NCBI RefSeq assembly: GCF_037076555.1
Contig: NZ_AP029023.1
Coordinates: 1,240,001 to 1,304,000, forward strand
Direction: 5' to 3'
From: Methylophilus sp. DW102
GTDB taxonomy: Bacteria > Pseudomonadota > Gammaproteobacteria > Burkholderiales > Methylophilaceae
DNA length: 64,000 bases
Part shown: positions 54,286 through 63,084 of the stretch, piece after piece
How the letters are laid out: each line of letters begins with the position of its first letter
Numbering within the stretch: the first letter of the stretch is position 1
Notes under the pieces: model-generated
What the model saw: only the letters and a program-made list of their open reading frames with translations
Told to the model about the DNA's origin: nothing
Databases searched by the model: none
Translations under genes and position numbers: made by a program

Positions 54286-55140
54286 ATGAAACAAGTCTGG
54301 CTACTGGTGAAAACGGCCTTTGTCGGTTGGCGGGATGATTACGCACAAAGCATGGGTGCCGCCCTGGCTTACTACACGTTGTTCTCGATTGCACCGCTTT
54401 TATTGATAGTGATTTCAATTGCGGGGCTGATATTTGGGCAGGAGGCTGCGCGCGGCGAAATTATTGGCCAGTTGAATAGCTTGATGGGGCAACGTGGCGC
54501 GGTGGCAATACAAACACTGCTAGAAAGCGTGAGCCGACCGTCCGAAGGCATTGCTGCCACTGCCATTGGGGTGGTGCTATTGCTGGTAGGGGCGACTTCT
54601 GTGTTTGGCGAGTTGCAGGACTCGCTGGATCGTATCTGGAAAGCACCGATGCGGGAAGGCAGCGGCTTGTGGTACTTGCTGCGGGTGCGCTTGTTATCGT
54701 TTGGCATGATCTTGGGCATCGGCTTTTTGCTCATGGTCTCACTAGTGTTTAGCGCCGGGCTGGCGGCGATCAGCAAATGGTGGTCGCCGGTGTTTTCTGG
54801 CTGGATACTGATTGCGGGGATACTGAATACCGTGTTCAGTTTTGCATTGACGACTGGTATGTTCGCCATGATTTACAAGACCATGCCACGTGCACAGATT
54901 CAATGGGATGAAGTTTGGATAGGCGCCATCATTACGGCAGTTTTATTCACCATCGGTAAGTGGCTGATTGGCATTTATATCGGCAACAGTGCGTTTTCCA
55001 GTGCCTATGGGGCAGCCGGGTCCATTTTGGTATTGTTGATCTGGGTTTATTACTCCGCGCAGATATTCCTGATGGGCGCCGAATTGACGCGTGCCTATTC
55101 GCATGTGATGGGCAGGGCAAAGCGTATTGACGTTGATTGA
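54286..55140 (+). CDS. YihY/BrkB family inner-membrane protein
   Basis: A 284-residue protein with six membrane helices. Motifs of the YihY (formerly RNase BN) family are visible: SMGAALAYYTLFSIAPLLLI, GATSVFGELQDSLDRIW, and GAAGSILVLLIWVYYSAQIFLMGAELTRAY. The frame extends to a TTG at 54223. The ATG at 54286 (MKQVWLLVKTAF) matches the usual N-terminus, though no strong ribosome binding site is seen at either. Function is unresolved; an RNase role was withdrawn for this family. Confidence 0.85.
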   Translation: MKQVWLLVKTAFVGWRDDYAQSMGAALAYYTLFSIAPLLLIVISIAGLIFGQEAARGEIIGQLNSLMGQRGAVAIQTLLESVSRPSEGIAATAIGVVLLLVGATSVFGELQDSLDRIWKAPMREGSGLWYLLRVRLLSFGMILGIGFLLMVSLVFSAGLAAISKWWSPVFSGWILIAGILNTVFSFALTTGMFAMIYKTMPRAQIQWDEVWIGAIITAVLFTIGKWLIGIYIGNSAFSSAYGAAGSILVLLIWVYYSAQIFLMGAELTRAYSHVMGRAKRIDVD

Positions 55141-55341
55141 ACCAAATCAGCCTAGCATGCGTCTTTTCACGTATCGCAAACACTTTATAAAATTGTATAA
55201 TGTTTTGTGTCCTCAGGCAGTCGCGTAGTTGAGGAGGATTGATATCGATCAAGCCCAGGCATTCATGTGCAGACTACACTTTATCCAAGTGTGGCATCGC
55301 GCTTGAAACACGCGAACAATCAAAAGTTGTCAGGAAGTTGT

Positions 55342-55590
55342 GTGATTTACGTAGAGTTAAAGAACGTTATTTTAAAAAAACAATTAGAGTGGGGCAGAAC
55401 CATCACCATCACCGAAATTGCAGATGCAAGCGGGATTAGCCGCATGACTTTGCACAGAATGCTCAAAGACCGGACCTATAATGCCAGTACCGAGCACTTG
55501 AACAAGCTATGTGCTTACCTGCAGTGCGATTTATTTACCCTGATCCGTTGGGAGCCTGATCTGCCAGTCGCGCAGGTACATGTTGCCTGA
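55342..55590 (+). CDS. Small XRE-type helix-turn-helix DNA-binding protein
   Basis: An 82-residue protein consisting of one HTH_26-like domain (ITITEIADASGISRMTLHRML, STEHLNKLCAYLQCDLFTLI). The GTG at 55342 is preferred, with AGGAAG upstream and a family-typical N-terminus (IYVELKNVILKKQLE). A GTG at 55267 is also in frame. A TATAAT box at 55196-55201 may drive it. Target unknown. Confidence 0.75.
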   Translation: MIYVELKNVILKKQLEWGRTITITEIADASGISRMTLHRMLKDRTYNASTEHLNKLCAYLQCDLFTLIRWEPDLPVAQVHVA

Positions 55591-55941
55591 ACATCGCCTT
55601 GTACTTGATCACAGGTCGTCCTCGCCAGGCTTCTTCCCTGGCCAGACTGTCCTTTCCGCTATATTTGTTATCCCACCTGGTTTTCTTGCCGGTCATGTCT
55701 CATGAGCGGGGCATGTTTACGGCAGCCCTGGTTTTTTCTTTAATGGTTGCGCGTGTTGGTATGCTTCTGACATAAAACGATATTTTCTCCTCAATCCAGA
55801 GTTGGTGCGGCTTGGCAAGCATTTCGTCTGGGCTGTCACCATGCTGAACACATAAGCTGGCTGGTGTTTTCCGCTTTTTTTAAGCGATGCCTTTGCACAG
55901 GAGTTTTCAATAATAAGAGAAAATTTTTGGAACTCTCTGTT
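55591..55941. other. Non-coding gap before the TPR/OGT gene
   Basis: 351 bp without a credible gene. A hairpin GCCAGG-7-CCTGGC (55624-55642) lacks a T run. I see no clear promoter, although this gap must hold that of the large downstream gene. Confidence 0.5.
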
Positions 55942-58900
55942 ATGAACAAGCTTGCTGTCACCCCGTTTGCCCAGGATAGCCAAACACATGGCAGCGCACC
56001 TGGCCGCCAGCAACTGTTGCAGCAGCTGGCACAGCTTTGGCAGCAAGGGGCCACTGAAGCCTGCTTTAGCATTGCCCGGCAGTTAACAAGTGAGTTTCCA
56101 AAAGAGGGGATTGCCTGGAAAATTTTGGGCGGTTTACTGCAACAGCGCGGTGACCTGCAAGGCGCCGGCGAGGCCCTTGCGCAAGCCGTCAAGCTGCTTA
56201 AAAAAGATGCAGAGGTATTCTTGAATGCCGCGAACGTAGCCGCGCAACTGGGGGATGTGACCCTGGCCACCAAGCATTATCGTCAGGCGATCCGTTTAAA
56301 TCCATCCATGACCCGCGCTTATGCCAATCTGGCCAGCTTGCTCAAAGAAGCCGGGCAGCAGAAAGAAGCCGAGAAACTGTTGCGTACCGCTTTGCAGCTC
56401 AACAAGCGCGATGCACTGGTATTGTTTGACCTGGCGGCGTTGCTGCATGAATCCGGCAAGTCACTTGAGGCTGTGCAATATTATCGTCAGGCGCTAGAGA
56501 TTGAGCCTGACAATGCCGTGCTGGCCTACAACATGGCACAAGTCTTGTTTGTCCTGGGTAACCTGGATGAGGCGCTGGTACATTTTCAGCGCGCCATTGA
56601 TCTGAACCCGACCTATTTTGATGCACTGCACCAGTACGGGCATTGTCTGCGGCAAAAAAACCGTTTTAAGGAAGCCGAGCAAGTGTGGTTGCAAGCCCGG
56701 GTACTCAATCCTGAGAGCTGGCAGTTGCTCAATGACCTGGCTCAACTGTATAAACAGTTACAACAACCGTTGGAATATGAAGCTTGCGCCAAGGCCATCA
56801 TGCAGGTCAAAGCGCCAGAGATCGAAGAACTCAATAACTTTACCTCTACCCTGATTAACCAGCAGTTGCTCACTGAAGCAGAACGTTATTGCAAGCAAGC
56901 GATGAGCCTGGGGATCGAAGATCCGTTTACCTATTGCAATATGGCTTTGCTGCTGTATTACAAACAAGAGTATGCACAATCTCTGGAATATTATGAAAAA
57001 GCGTTGCAGCTCAAGCCGGACTGCGCCGCTTTTTGGAGTAACTACAGTGTTTCGCTGCGTTTGGTTGGCGAGGTGGAGCGTGCGCGGCAGGCTCTGGAAA
57101 AGGCGATTGCGCTGGATCCTGAGTATCTGGACTCTTACATCAATCTGGGCAGTGCCTATCTGGAGCAGGGCGATGTCAAGCTGGCGGTGGAGACTTATGT
57201 CAAGCTCATCGCACGCGCACCCCATTTGGATAAAGCCTACCGTAACCTGTTATACACCAACAGTTTTGCCAATGAGCTGAGCCCGAAAGAGCATTTAAAG
57301 TATGCACGTGCCTGTGGTGAGCAGTTCATGGCCAAGGCTGCACCTTTCAAAAACTGGTTGGTCAACGCGCAAGACCAGCGTTTGCGCATTGGTCTGGTGT
57401 CTGCAGATTTGCGCAGTCATCCGGTGGGCTATTTTCTTGAGCATTGGTTAAAACATATCAATGCCGGTAAAACAGAAATCTATGCTTACTCAGCCGATGG
57501 GCGTGAGGACAATTACAGCCAGGTCTTGAAAAAACACTGCACGCAATGGCGTTCATTGGCTGGCATGAATGATGCCCGTGCTGCCAGCCTTATCCGTGAA
57601 GATGGCATTCATATTCTGCTCGACCTCTCTGGCTATACGGCAGACAGCCGCGTGTCATTATTTGCCTGGCGTCCGGCGCCCGTGCAGGCCTCCTGGCTGG
57701 GCTACTGGGACACCACAGGCCTGCCCACCATGGATGCGGTGCTTGCTGACCCGGTCAGCGTGCCTGCGGGTAGTGAAGGGCAATTTACCGAAAGCGTTGT
57801 CAAACTGCCGCATACCCGTTTGTGTTTCTCAGCACCTGACTCCAATGAGCAGGTGAATGCGTTACCTGCCTTGCAAAATGGCTATGTGACCTTTGGCTGC
57901 TTTCAAAAATACAGCAAGGTCAGCGACGAGGTATTGACGGTTTGGGCACAAGTGTTTCTTGCACTGCCTGCGGCCAAACTTTACTGGCAGTGCAAGGCCT
58001 TTCAAGATGACCAGATACAAGCTGAAGCCCTGGCCAGACTGCAACAAGCGGGTATCCAGCCTGAACAATGTGTCTTGATGCGTCCCACAGCGCGAGATGC
58101 CTATTTCAAAAACTATCATGCTGTAGACATGATTCTGGACAGTTTCCCCTTTAACGGCGGGACAACGACCTGCGAAGCCTTGTGGATGGGCGTACCTACG
58201 CTAACCATGCCAGGCGAGACCATGATCTCCCGCCAAGGCGCCAGCATGATGACCAGCGCTGGCTTGCCAGAGTGGGTTGCCGAAGATAAGAAAGCTTTTG
58301 TACAAAAAGCAATTCAATTCGCTGCGGATTTACCTGCTCTTGCCAATCTGCGGGCAGGCTTACGTGCGCAAGTGATGCGCTCCCCATTGATGGATGGCGA
58401 GCGTTTTGCACGCGATATGGAACAGTTGCTGTGGAATGTCTGGAGCGAGCGGGTGACGGGTATTGCCGACGCGCTGTTGACTAAAACACGCATTCAGGAC
58501 GCTTATGCCGGTGAGGATCCAGTCTGGATCATTAGCGCCACTCGGGCCAGTGAAGAGGCCTTCTGGGATTCTTCTGCACTCGGCGTATCGCTCAAGCGGC
58601 ATATGCAGCAAGATGCCAGAATCGTTCCGTATGTGTATTACGAAAATACACGCGGTCTATCCGAAGTTTTTAATGAGGCCGTTGCCATCGCGCCTGACAA
58701 TGCGCTGGTCATTTTTGCCCATGACGATATCTGGCTGGACCAGAACCCTTTTGTGCAAACTGTGATGGATGGCCTGGCGGCCTATGATGTGATTGGCGTC
58801 GCCGGCACTGCGCGCATGTTGCCCAAGCAACCGGCATGGTTATTTACCGACCTTGCCTTTACCTGGGAGCAGTCTGCGTTCTTGCGTGGCAAGGTTGCGC

Positions 58901-61900
58901 ACAGCGAACACCCGTTTGGGCACAACACTTATTTTGGTGCTGAACAAGGCGATTGCGTCTTGATGGATGGTGTCTTCATGGCCGCCTACAAACGCACGCT
59001 GACGCAAGCCAATGTGCGCCATGACCCGCAATTTGATTTTGAATTTTATGACCTGGATTTTTGCCGTACAGCGACCCAGGCCGGGCTTAAGCTTGGCATT
59101 TGGCCGATCAGCCTGACGCACCAGAGCATGGGCAATTTTGGCAAGCAGCGCTGGCGTGACAAATATCAGATGTATCTGCATAAATGGGGTGAGGGTGAGG
59201 CCGCAGTTGGCACGCCGATGACAGCAGAACTTGGCGCTGCGCTTGAAGAAGTGTTTACACTGGCTCTGCAGCATCAGCAAGCGGGTGATCTGCAAACCGC
59301 GACACAGTTATATCAAGAGATTCTGGCGGTTGCTCCACAATCCGCCGCTGCCTGGTTTAATCTGGGACTCATCGCCTGGGCGCAAGGGCATCAGCAAGAG
59401 GCCGTGGCCTGTTTTGCGCAAGCCCATGCTGCGCAACCGGCTGAATGGGAGTATCTGCAACATTATTTGGTGGCCATGCATGCCACGGCGAGTGCCGATA
59501 CCTTGGCTGCCACCTTTGAGCAAGCCATGGCATTGCCGCAGCATGCGGAGGCGGTGCACCAGCTTGCCGAAGCGTTACAGATGCCTGGGTTCACTCGCCA
59601 ATCCGGGCAACATGCACAAGCTTCGTCGCAAGACGCAGCCATGCAACCGGATGCCGCCCAGCAACAAGCCTTGCTTACAGCGTTTGAGCAGCAACAATAT
59701 GGACAAATGGAACAGGCCCTGCACACCTATTTGGGGCAATATCCGCAGTGGCTGGCGGGCTGGAAAATGCTAGCGGATGTCTTGATGCTGCAAAAAAAGG
59801 ATGCCAGCGCTGCGGCCAAACAGGCCCTGACATTGAATGCGCAAGATCCACAAGAACATTGCTATTACGGCATCGTCCTCAAGGCCAAGGGAGATCTGCC
59901 TGGAGCGGCAACTGCCTTTCAACAAGCGATTGCCCTCAAGTCGGACTACGCTGCGGCTTACAATAATCTGGGGACAGTGCTCAAGGATCTGGGTCAGGTA
60001 GAAACGGCCATCGAGCACTTTAAATGCGCATTGGCCTTGCAACCCAACTATGCCGATTGCTTCAGCAACTTGCTGTTTTGCATGACCCACGCAGAACACA
60101 TAGACAATGCCGCACTCATGCAAGCACATCAAGCCTATGCCGACTTGTATGAAGCGCCGCTCAAAGCAGCCTGGCTGCCACATCAGAATACACGTGACGT
60201 GCACAGGCCACTTAATATCGGCTGGGTCTCTGCAGATTTCAGGGCCCATTCGGTCGCGCACTTTATGCTGCCTTTACTTAATGAGCTGGCCAAAGAAACC
60301 TCTCTGCGCTTGGTTGCCTATGCCAATCAACCGCTGGTGGATAATGTCACCACCCAGATGCAGGGCTATTTTTCAACATGGTACGAAGTCTCATCCTGGT
60401 CAGACCAGGCACTGGCCGAGCAAATCCGGGCTGACGGCATTGACATCCTGATTGATTTATCTGGTCATACCTCAGGCAACCGCTTGCTGACATTTGCGCG
60501 CAAGCCTGCACCTGTTCAGGTGAGCTGGCTGGGCTACCTCAACACCACCGGCTTGAGCAGCATGGATTATTACCTGGCAGACTCTTATCTGTTGCCCCCC
60601 GGCCAGTTTGATGACCAGTTTACTGAAAAGCTGGTGCAGCTGCCGGTGAATGCTACCTTTATCCCATATGAGCAAGCGCCAGAGGTGAATTCCTTGCCTG
60701 CACTGAACAACGGCTATGTCACGTTTGCTTGCTTTAACCGGATTCTCAAAATCACCCAGGCTACCGTGCAACAATGGGCCGCGTTGATGCAAGCCTTGCC
60801 TGACAGCCGCCTGGTGATTGGTGGGGTGGGAGAGGGCGAAAGCACGCAGCATTTGCAAACCTGGTTTGCCGAAGCTGGCATTGCCGCTAACCGCATCCGC
60901 TATTACGCACGCACTGACATGGCAAGCTATTTAGGCTATTACCACGAGGTCGATATTTGCCTGGATACCTTCCCCTCCAACGGCGTCACCACCACTGCAC
61001 ATGCGCTGTGGATGGGCGTGCCCACGTTATGTGTTGCCGGTGACCGCTTAGCAAGCCGTGGCGCCATGGCATTGATGCAGCATCTGGGGTTGATGCAGTT
61101 TATTGCCTCAGACCATGACAGCCTGATCAAGCAGACCCTGGACCTGTGTGCTGACTTTACAAAGTTGGCAGCGTGTCGCGCCCACATGCGTGAACACTTT
61201 TCTAACAGTTTGCTCGCCAAACCTGGCTTGCAAGCAGAGGCGTTACGCCAGATGTTATTCCAGATGTGGCAACGCTGGTGTGCGCAACAGGCCCCAGCTT
61301 CAATTCAAAGCAGATGGGTGGATGCCGACCTATCTCACCCCACTCTACATATGGAGCCAGAGATGCTTGTGGAAGAAATTGATACTATAGAAGCCGTAAA
61401 CACACTTTCTCCTGTCACGCCTAGTAGTGATTTAATGGCTGCCGCCCAGAAATTACAGGCAGAAGGAGAGATTACGCAGGCTGCTGAACTTTATCTTGCC
61501 TTGCTTAAGGCAGAACCCCAACATGCGGAAGCCAATTTCCAGTTGGGATGGATTGAAACACATACCCGCGGTGTCACATTCGCTTTGCCAAGACTGGAGC
61601 AAGCAGTCATGCAGCAGCCAGAAGTAGAGCAATATTGGGTTACCTATATTGATGCATTGATGATGCAAGACAACATTCGAGCAGCGCTCTTGGCTATTCA
61701 GCAAGGGCAGCAACATGGGTTAACCGCTGCGTCAGCAGCCATGCTGATGAATGATTGCATGCAAGCGGCGAGCCAACAGTTTGCTGAGAAAAACAAGTCT
61801 GATTCAGCCCTGGTTTCTGTCGAGCAATTACAACAACAGCTATTTGCTGAAAGCAAGATGCAGACGACTGTTACCGATGACGTGCCAGTGTCCGTTGTCC

Positions 61901-63084
61901 CTCAGCAGCCTCTGTTAGCGCAACCTGTTCAGTGGTTTAACAAGACAAAACCACTTGCGGATCAGACAGTCTTCCCTGAAAGCTGGTTAAAGGCTTATCC
62001 TCAGGCATTGATGATTGAGTACACTTCCCGTTGTAATTTGCGCTGCAAGTATTGCTCCAAGAGTAATCCCGGTGACGACCAAATTCCTGGGCGTAATATG
62101 GATATGACAACCACAACCGTGGATGCGGTCATTCATTTAATCGAGCAATCTTCTTATAGCGAGTTGTTGCTGGCAGGAACCGGCGAGTCTACTTTTCATC
62201 CGCATTGGCGTGAAGATTTTCCACGCATGATACACGCTGGCAAGTCTCGTAATCCGTCATGTTATATCCATGTCAACAGCAACTTTGCGGCCAAATATGA
62301 AGATGAGGATTGGGCGGTCTTTGCCCAGCTAGACGGGATCGTGATCTCAATTGACACCGCTGATCGGCAATTGACACGTGAGGTGCGCGCAAAGTCCGAC
62401 CTCGGTTTGATTATTTACAACATTACCCGTTTGCAGACTTATTGCCAGTTTCACGGCCTCAAGTTACCCAAACTGACGGTGAACGTCACTTTATATCATG
62501 AAGCCGCTGCTGGCCTGCCTGAATTGATGGCGATGCTTTCTAATTTGCCGATCACGTCGGTGACGATTTCAGATTTGTTTGAGCGTGAAGCCACTGACAA
62601 ACATGCGATTCGTCCTTTGCATAACGATGATCCAGTGTCATTCAAGCAAGCTGTTGAGCATTTAAAACATGCCATGGAAATTGCAGATAAGCAGCAGGGC
62701 TTTCGCGTCACCATACAGCCACATTTGATGGAGAGAATCGAAGCGATGGCGAGAAGTATCAATGCTGCTGCCACTGATACAGGCACTGTGCAGGCCGATC
62801 CGCAACTTTCCACCAAACTTTGTTTGCAGCCTTGGACACGCTTTACACTGGCGGCCGATGCTGCGATCTTCCCTTGCTGTATGACTGAAATGGATCCAGT
62901 GGGCAATCTCGATAGTGGCAAAGAAGAGGAGGGGTTGAACGGTGAAGGGATTCGTGCTTTCCGTCATGCCTTGCTGCGTGGTGATATGCCAACCTCCTGC
63001 AAGCATTGCACGAATGCACCAGATGTCAGCCCGCAAACCCTGCAGGCAGCAATCCATGAACTTTCAAGAAAGGCCAATGCATGA
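55942..63084 (+). CDS. Multi-domain TPR - OGT - GT - TPR - OGT - TPR - radical SAM protein
   Basis: A 2380-residue cytoplasmic fusion. Residues about 20-460 are TPR repeats. About 480-836 is a SPINDLY/OGT-type (GT41) glycosyltransferase domain (GLVSADLRSHPVGYFLEHW, LLDLSGYTADSR, LDSFPFNGGTTTCEALWMGV). About 860-1083 is a GT-A-like domain (IFAHDDIWLDQNPF, DFEFYDLDFCRTA). About 1096-1390 is a second TPR array. About 1423-1783 is a second OGT domain (GWVSADFRAHSVAHF, LDTFPSNGVTTTAHALWMGV). About 1831-1937 is a third, short TPR array. About 2018-2310 is a radical SAM domain with C2031, C2035 and C2038 (CNLRCKYC), and late Cys motifs FPCC and CKHC resemble a SPASM site. The start at 55942 (MNKLAVTP) is chosen over 55864 for lack of better evidence. 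It probably glycosylates and otherwise modifies a surface protein such as flagellin; the substrate is unknown. Confidence 0.85.
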   Translation: MNKLAVTPFAQDSQTHGSAPGRQQLLQQLAQLWQQGATEACFSIARQLTSEFPKEGIAWKILGGLLQQRGDLQGAGEALAQAVKLLKKDAEVFLNAANVAAQLGDVTLATKHYRQAIRLNPSMTRAYANLASLLKEAGQQKEAEKLLRTALQLNKRDALVLFDLAALLHESGKSLEAVQYYRQALEIEPDNAVLAYNMAQVLFVLGNLDEALVHFQRAIDLNPTYFDALHQYGHCLRQKNRFKEAEQVWLQARVLNPESWQLLNDLAQLYKQLQQPLEYEACAKAIMQVKAPEIEELNNFTSTLINQQLLTEAERYCKQAMSLGIEDPFTYCNMALLLYYKQEYAQSLEYYEKALQLKPDCAAFWSNYSVSLRLVGEVERARQALEKAIALDPEYLDSYINLGSAYLEQGDVKLAVETYVKLIARAPHLDKAYRNLLYTNSFANELSPKEHLKYARACGEQFMAKAAPFKNWLVNAQDQRLRIGLVSADLRSHPVGYFLEHWLKHINAGKTEIYAYSADGREDNYSQVLKKHCTQWRSLAGMNDARAASLIREDGIHILLDLSGYTADSRVSLFAWRPAPVQASWLGYWDTTGLPTMDAVLADPVSVPAGSEGQFTESVVKLPHTRLCFSAPDSNEQVNALPALQNGYVTFGCFQKYSKVSDEVLTVWAQVFLALPAAKLYWQCKAFQDDQIQAEALARLQQAGIQPEQCVLMRPTARDAYFKNYHAVDMILDSFPFNGGTTTCEALWMGVPTLTMPGETMISRQGASMMTSAGLPEWVAEDKKAFVQKAIQFAADLPALANLRAGLRAQVMRSPLMDGERFARDMEQLLWNVWSERVTGIADALLTKTRIQDAYAGEDPVWIISATRASEEAFWDSSALGVSLKRHMQQDARIVPYVYYENTRGLSEVFNEAVAIAPDNALVIFAHDDIWLDQNPFVQTVMDGLAAYDVIGVAGTARMLPKQPAWLFTDLAFTWEQSAFLRGKVAHSEHPFGHNTYFGAEQGDCVLMDGVFMAAYKRTLTQANVRHDPQFDFEFYDLDFCRTATQAGLKLGIWPISLTHQSMGNFGKQRWRDKYQMYLHKWGEGEAAVGTPMTAELGAALEEVFTLALQHQQAGDLQTATQLYQEILAVAPQSAAAWFNLGLIAWAQGHQQEAVACFAQAHAAQPAEWEYLQHYLVAMHATASADTLAATFEQAMALPQHAEAVHQLAEALQMPGFTRQSGQHAQASSQDAAMQPDAAQQQALLTAFEQQQYGQMEQALHTYLGQYPQWLAGWKMLADVLMLQKKDASAAAKQALTLNAQDPQEHCYYGIVLKAKGDLPGAATAFQQAIALKSDYAAAYNNLGTVLKDLGQVETAIEHFKCALALQPNYADCFSNLLFCMTHAEHIDNAALMQAHQAYADLYEAPLKAAWLPHQNTRDVHRPLNIGWVSADFRAHSVAHFMLPLLNELAKETSLRLVAYANQPLVDNVTTQMQGYFSTWYEVSSWSDQALAEQIRADGIDILIDLSGHTSGNRLLTFARKPAPVQVSWLGYLNTTGLSSMDYYLADSYLLPPGQFDDQFTEKLVQLPVNATFIPYEQAPEVNSLPALNNGYVTFACFNRILKITQATVQQWAALMQALPDSRLVIGGVGEGESTQHLQTWFAEAGIAANRIRYYARTDMASYLGYYHEVDICLDTFPSNGVTTTAHALWMGVPTLCVAGDRLASRGAMALMQHLGLMQFIASDHDSLIKQTLDLCADFTKLAACRAHMREHFSNSLLAKPGLQAEALRQMLFQMWQRWCAQQAPASIQSRWVDADLSHPTLHMEPEMLVEEIDTIEAVNTLSPVTPSSDLMAAAQKLQAEGEITQAAELYLALLKAEPQHAEANFQLGWIETHTRGVTFALPRLEQAVMQQPEVEQYWVTYIDALMMQDNIRAALLAIQQGQQHGLTAASAAMLMNDCMQAASQQFAEKNKSDSALVSVEQLQQQLFAESKMQTTVTDDVPVSVVPQQPLLAQPVQWFNKTKPLADQTVFPESWLKAYPQALMIEYTSRCNLRCKYCSKSNPGDDQIPGRNMDMTTTTVDAVIHLIEQSSYSELLLAGTGESTFHPHWREDFPRMIHAGKSRNPSCYIHVNSNFAAKYEDEDWAVFAQLDGIVISIDTADRQLTREVRAKSDLGLIIYNITRLQTYCQFHGLKLPKLTVNVTLYHEAAAGLPELMAMLSNLPITSVTISDLFEREATDKHAIRPLHNDDPVSFKQAVEHLKHAMEIADKQQGFRVTIQPHLMERIEAMARSINAAATDTGTVQADPQLSTKLCLQPWTRFTLAADAAIFPCCMTEMDPVGNLDSGKEEEGLNGEGIRAFRHALLRGDMPTSCKHCTNAPDVSPQTLQAAIHELSRKANA

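Noticed and set aside
55239-55439. 66-residue ORF with GAGGAGG directly upstream
   Set aside because: The ribosome binding site is one base from the TTG, the product is not recognisable (ending in HHHH and cysteine-rich sequence), and it overlaps the clear HTH gene in another frame.
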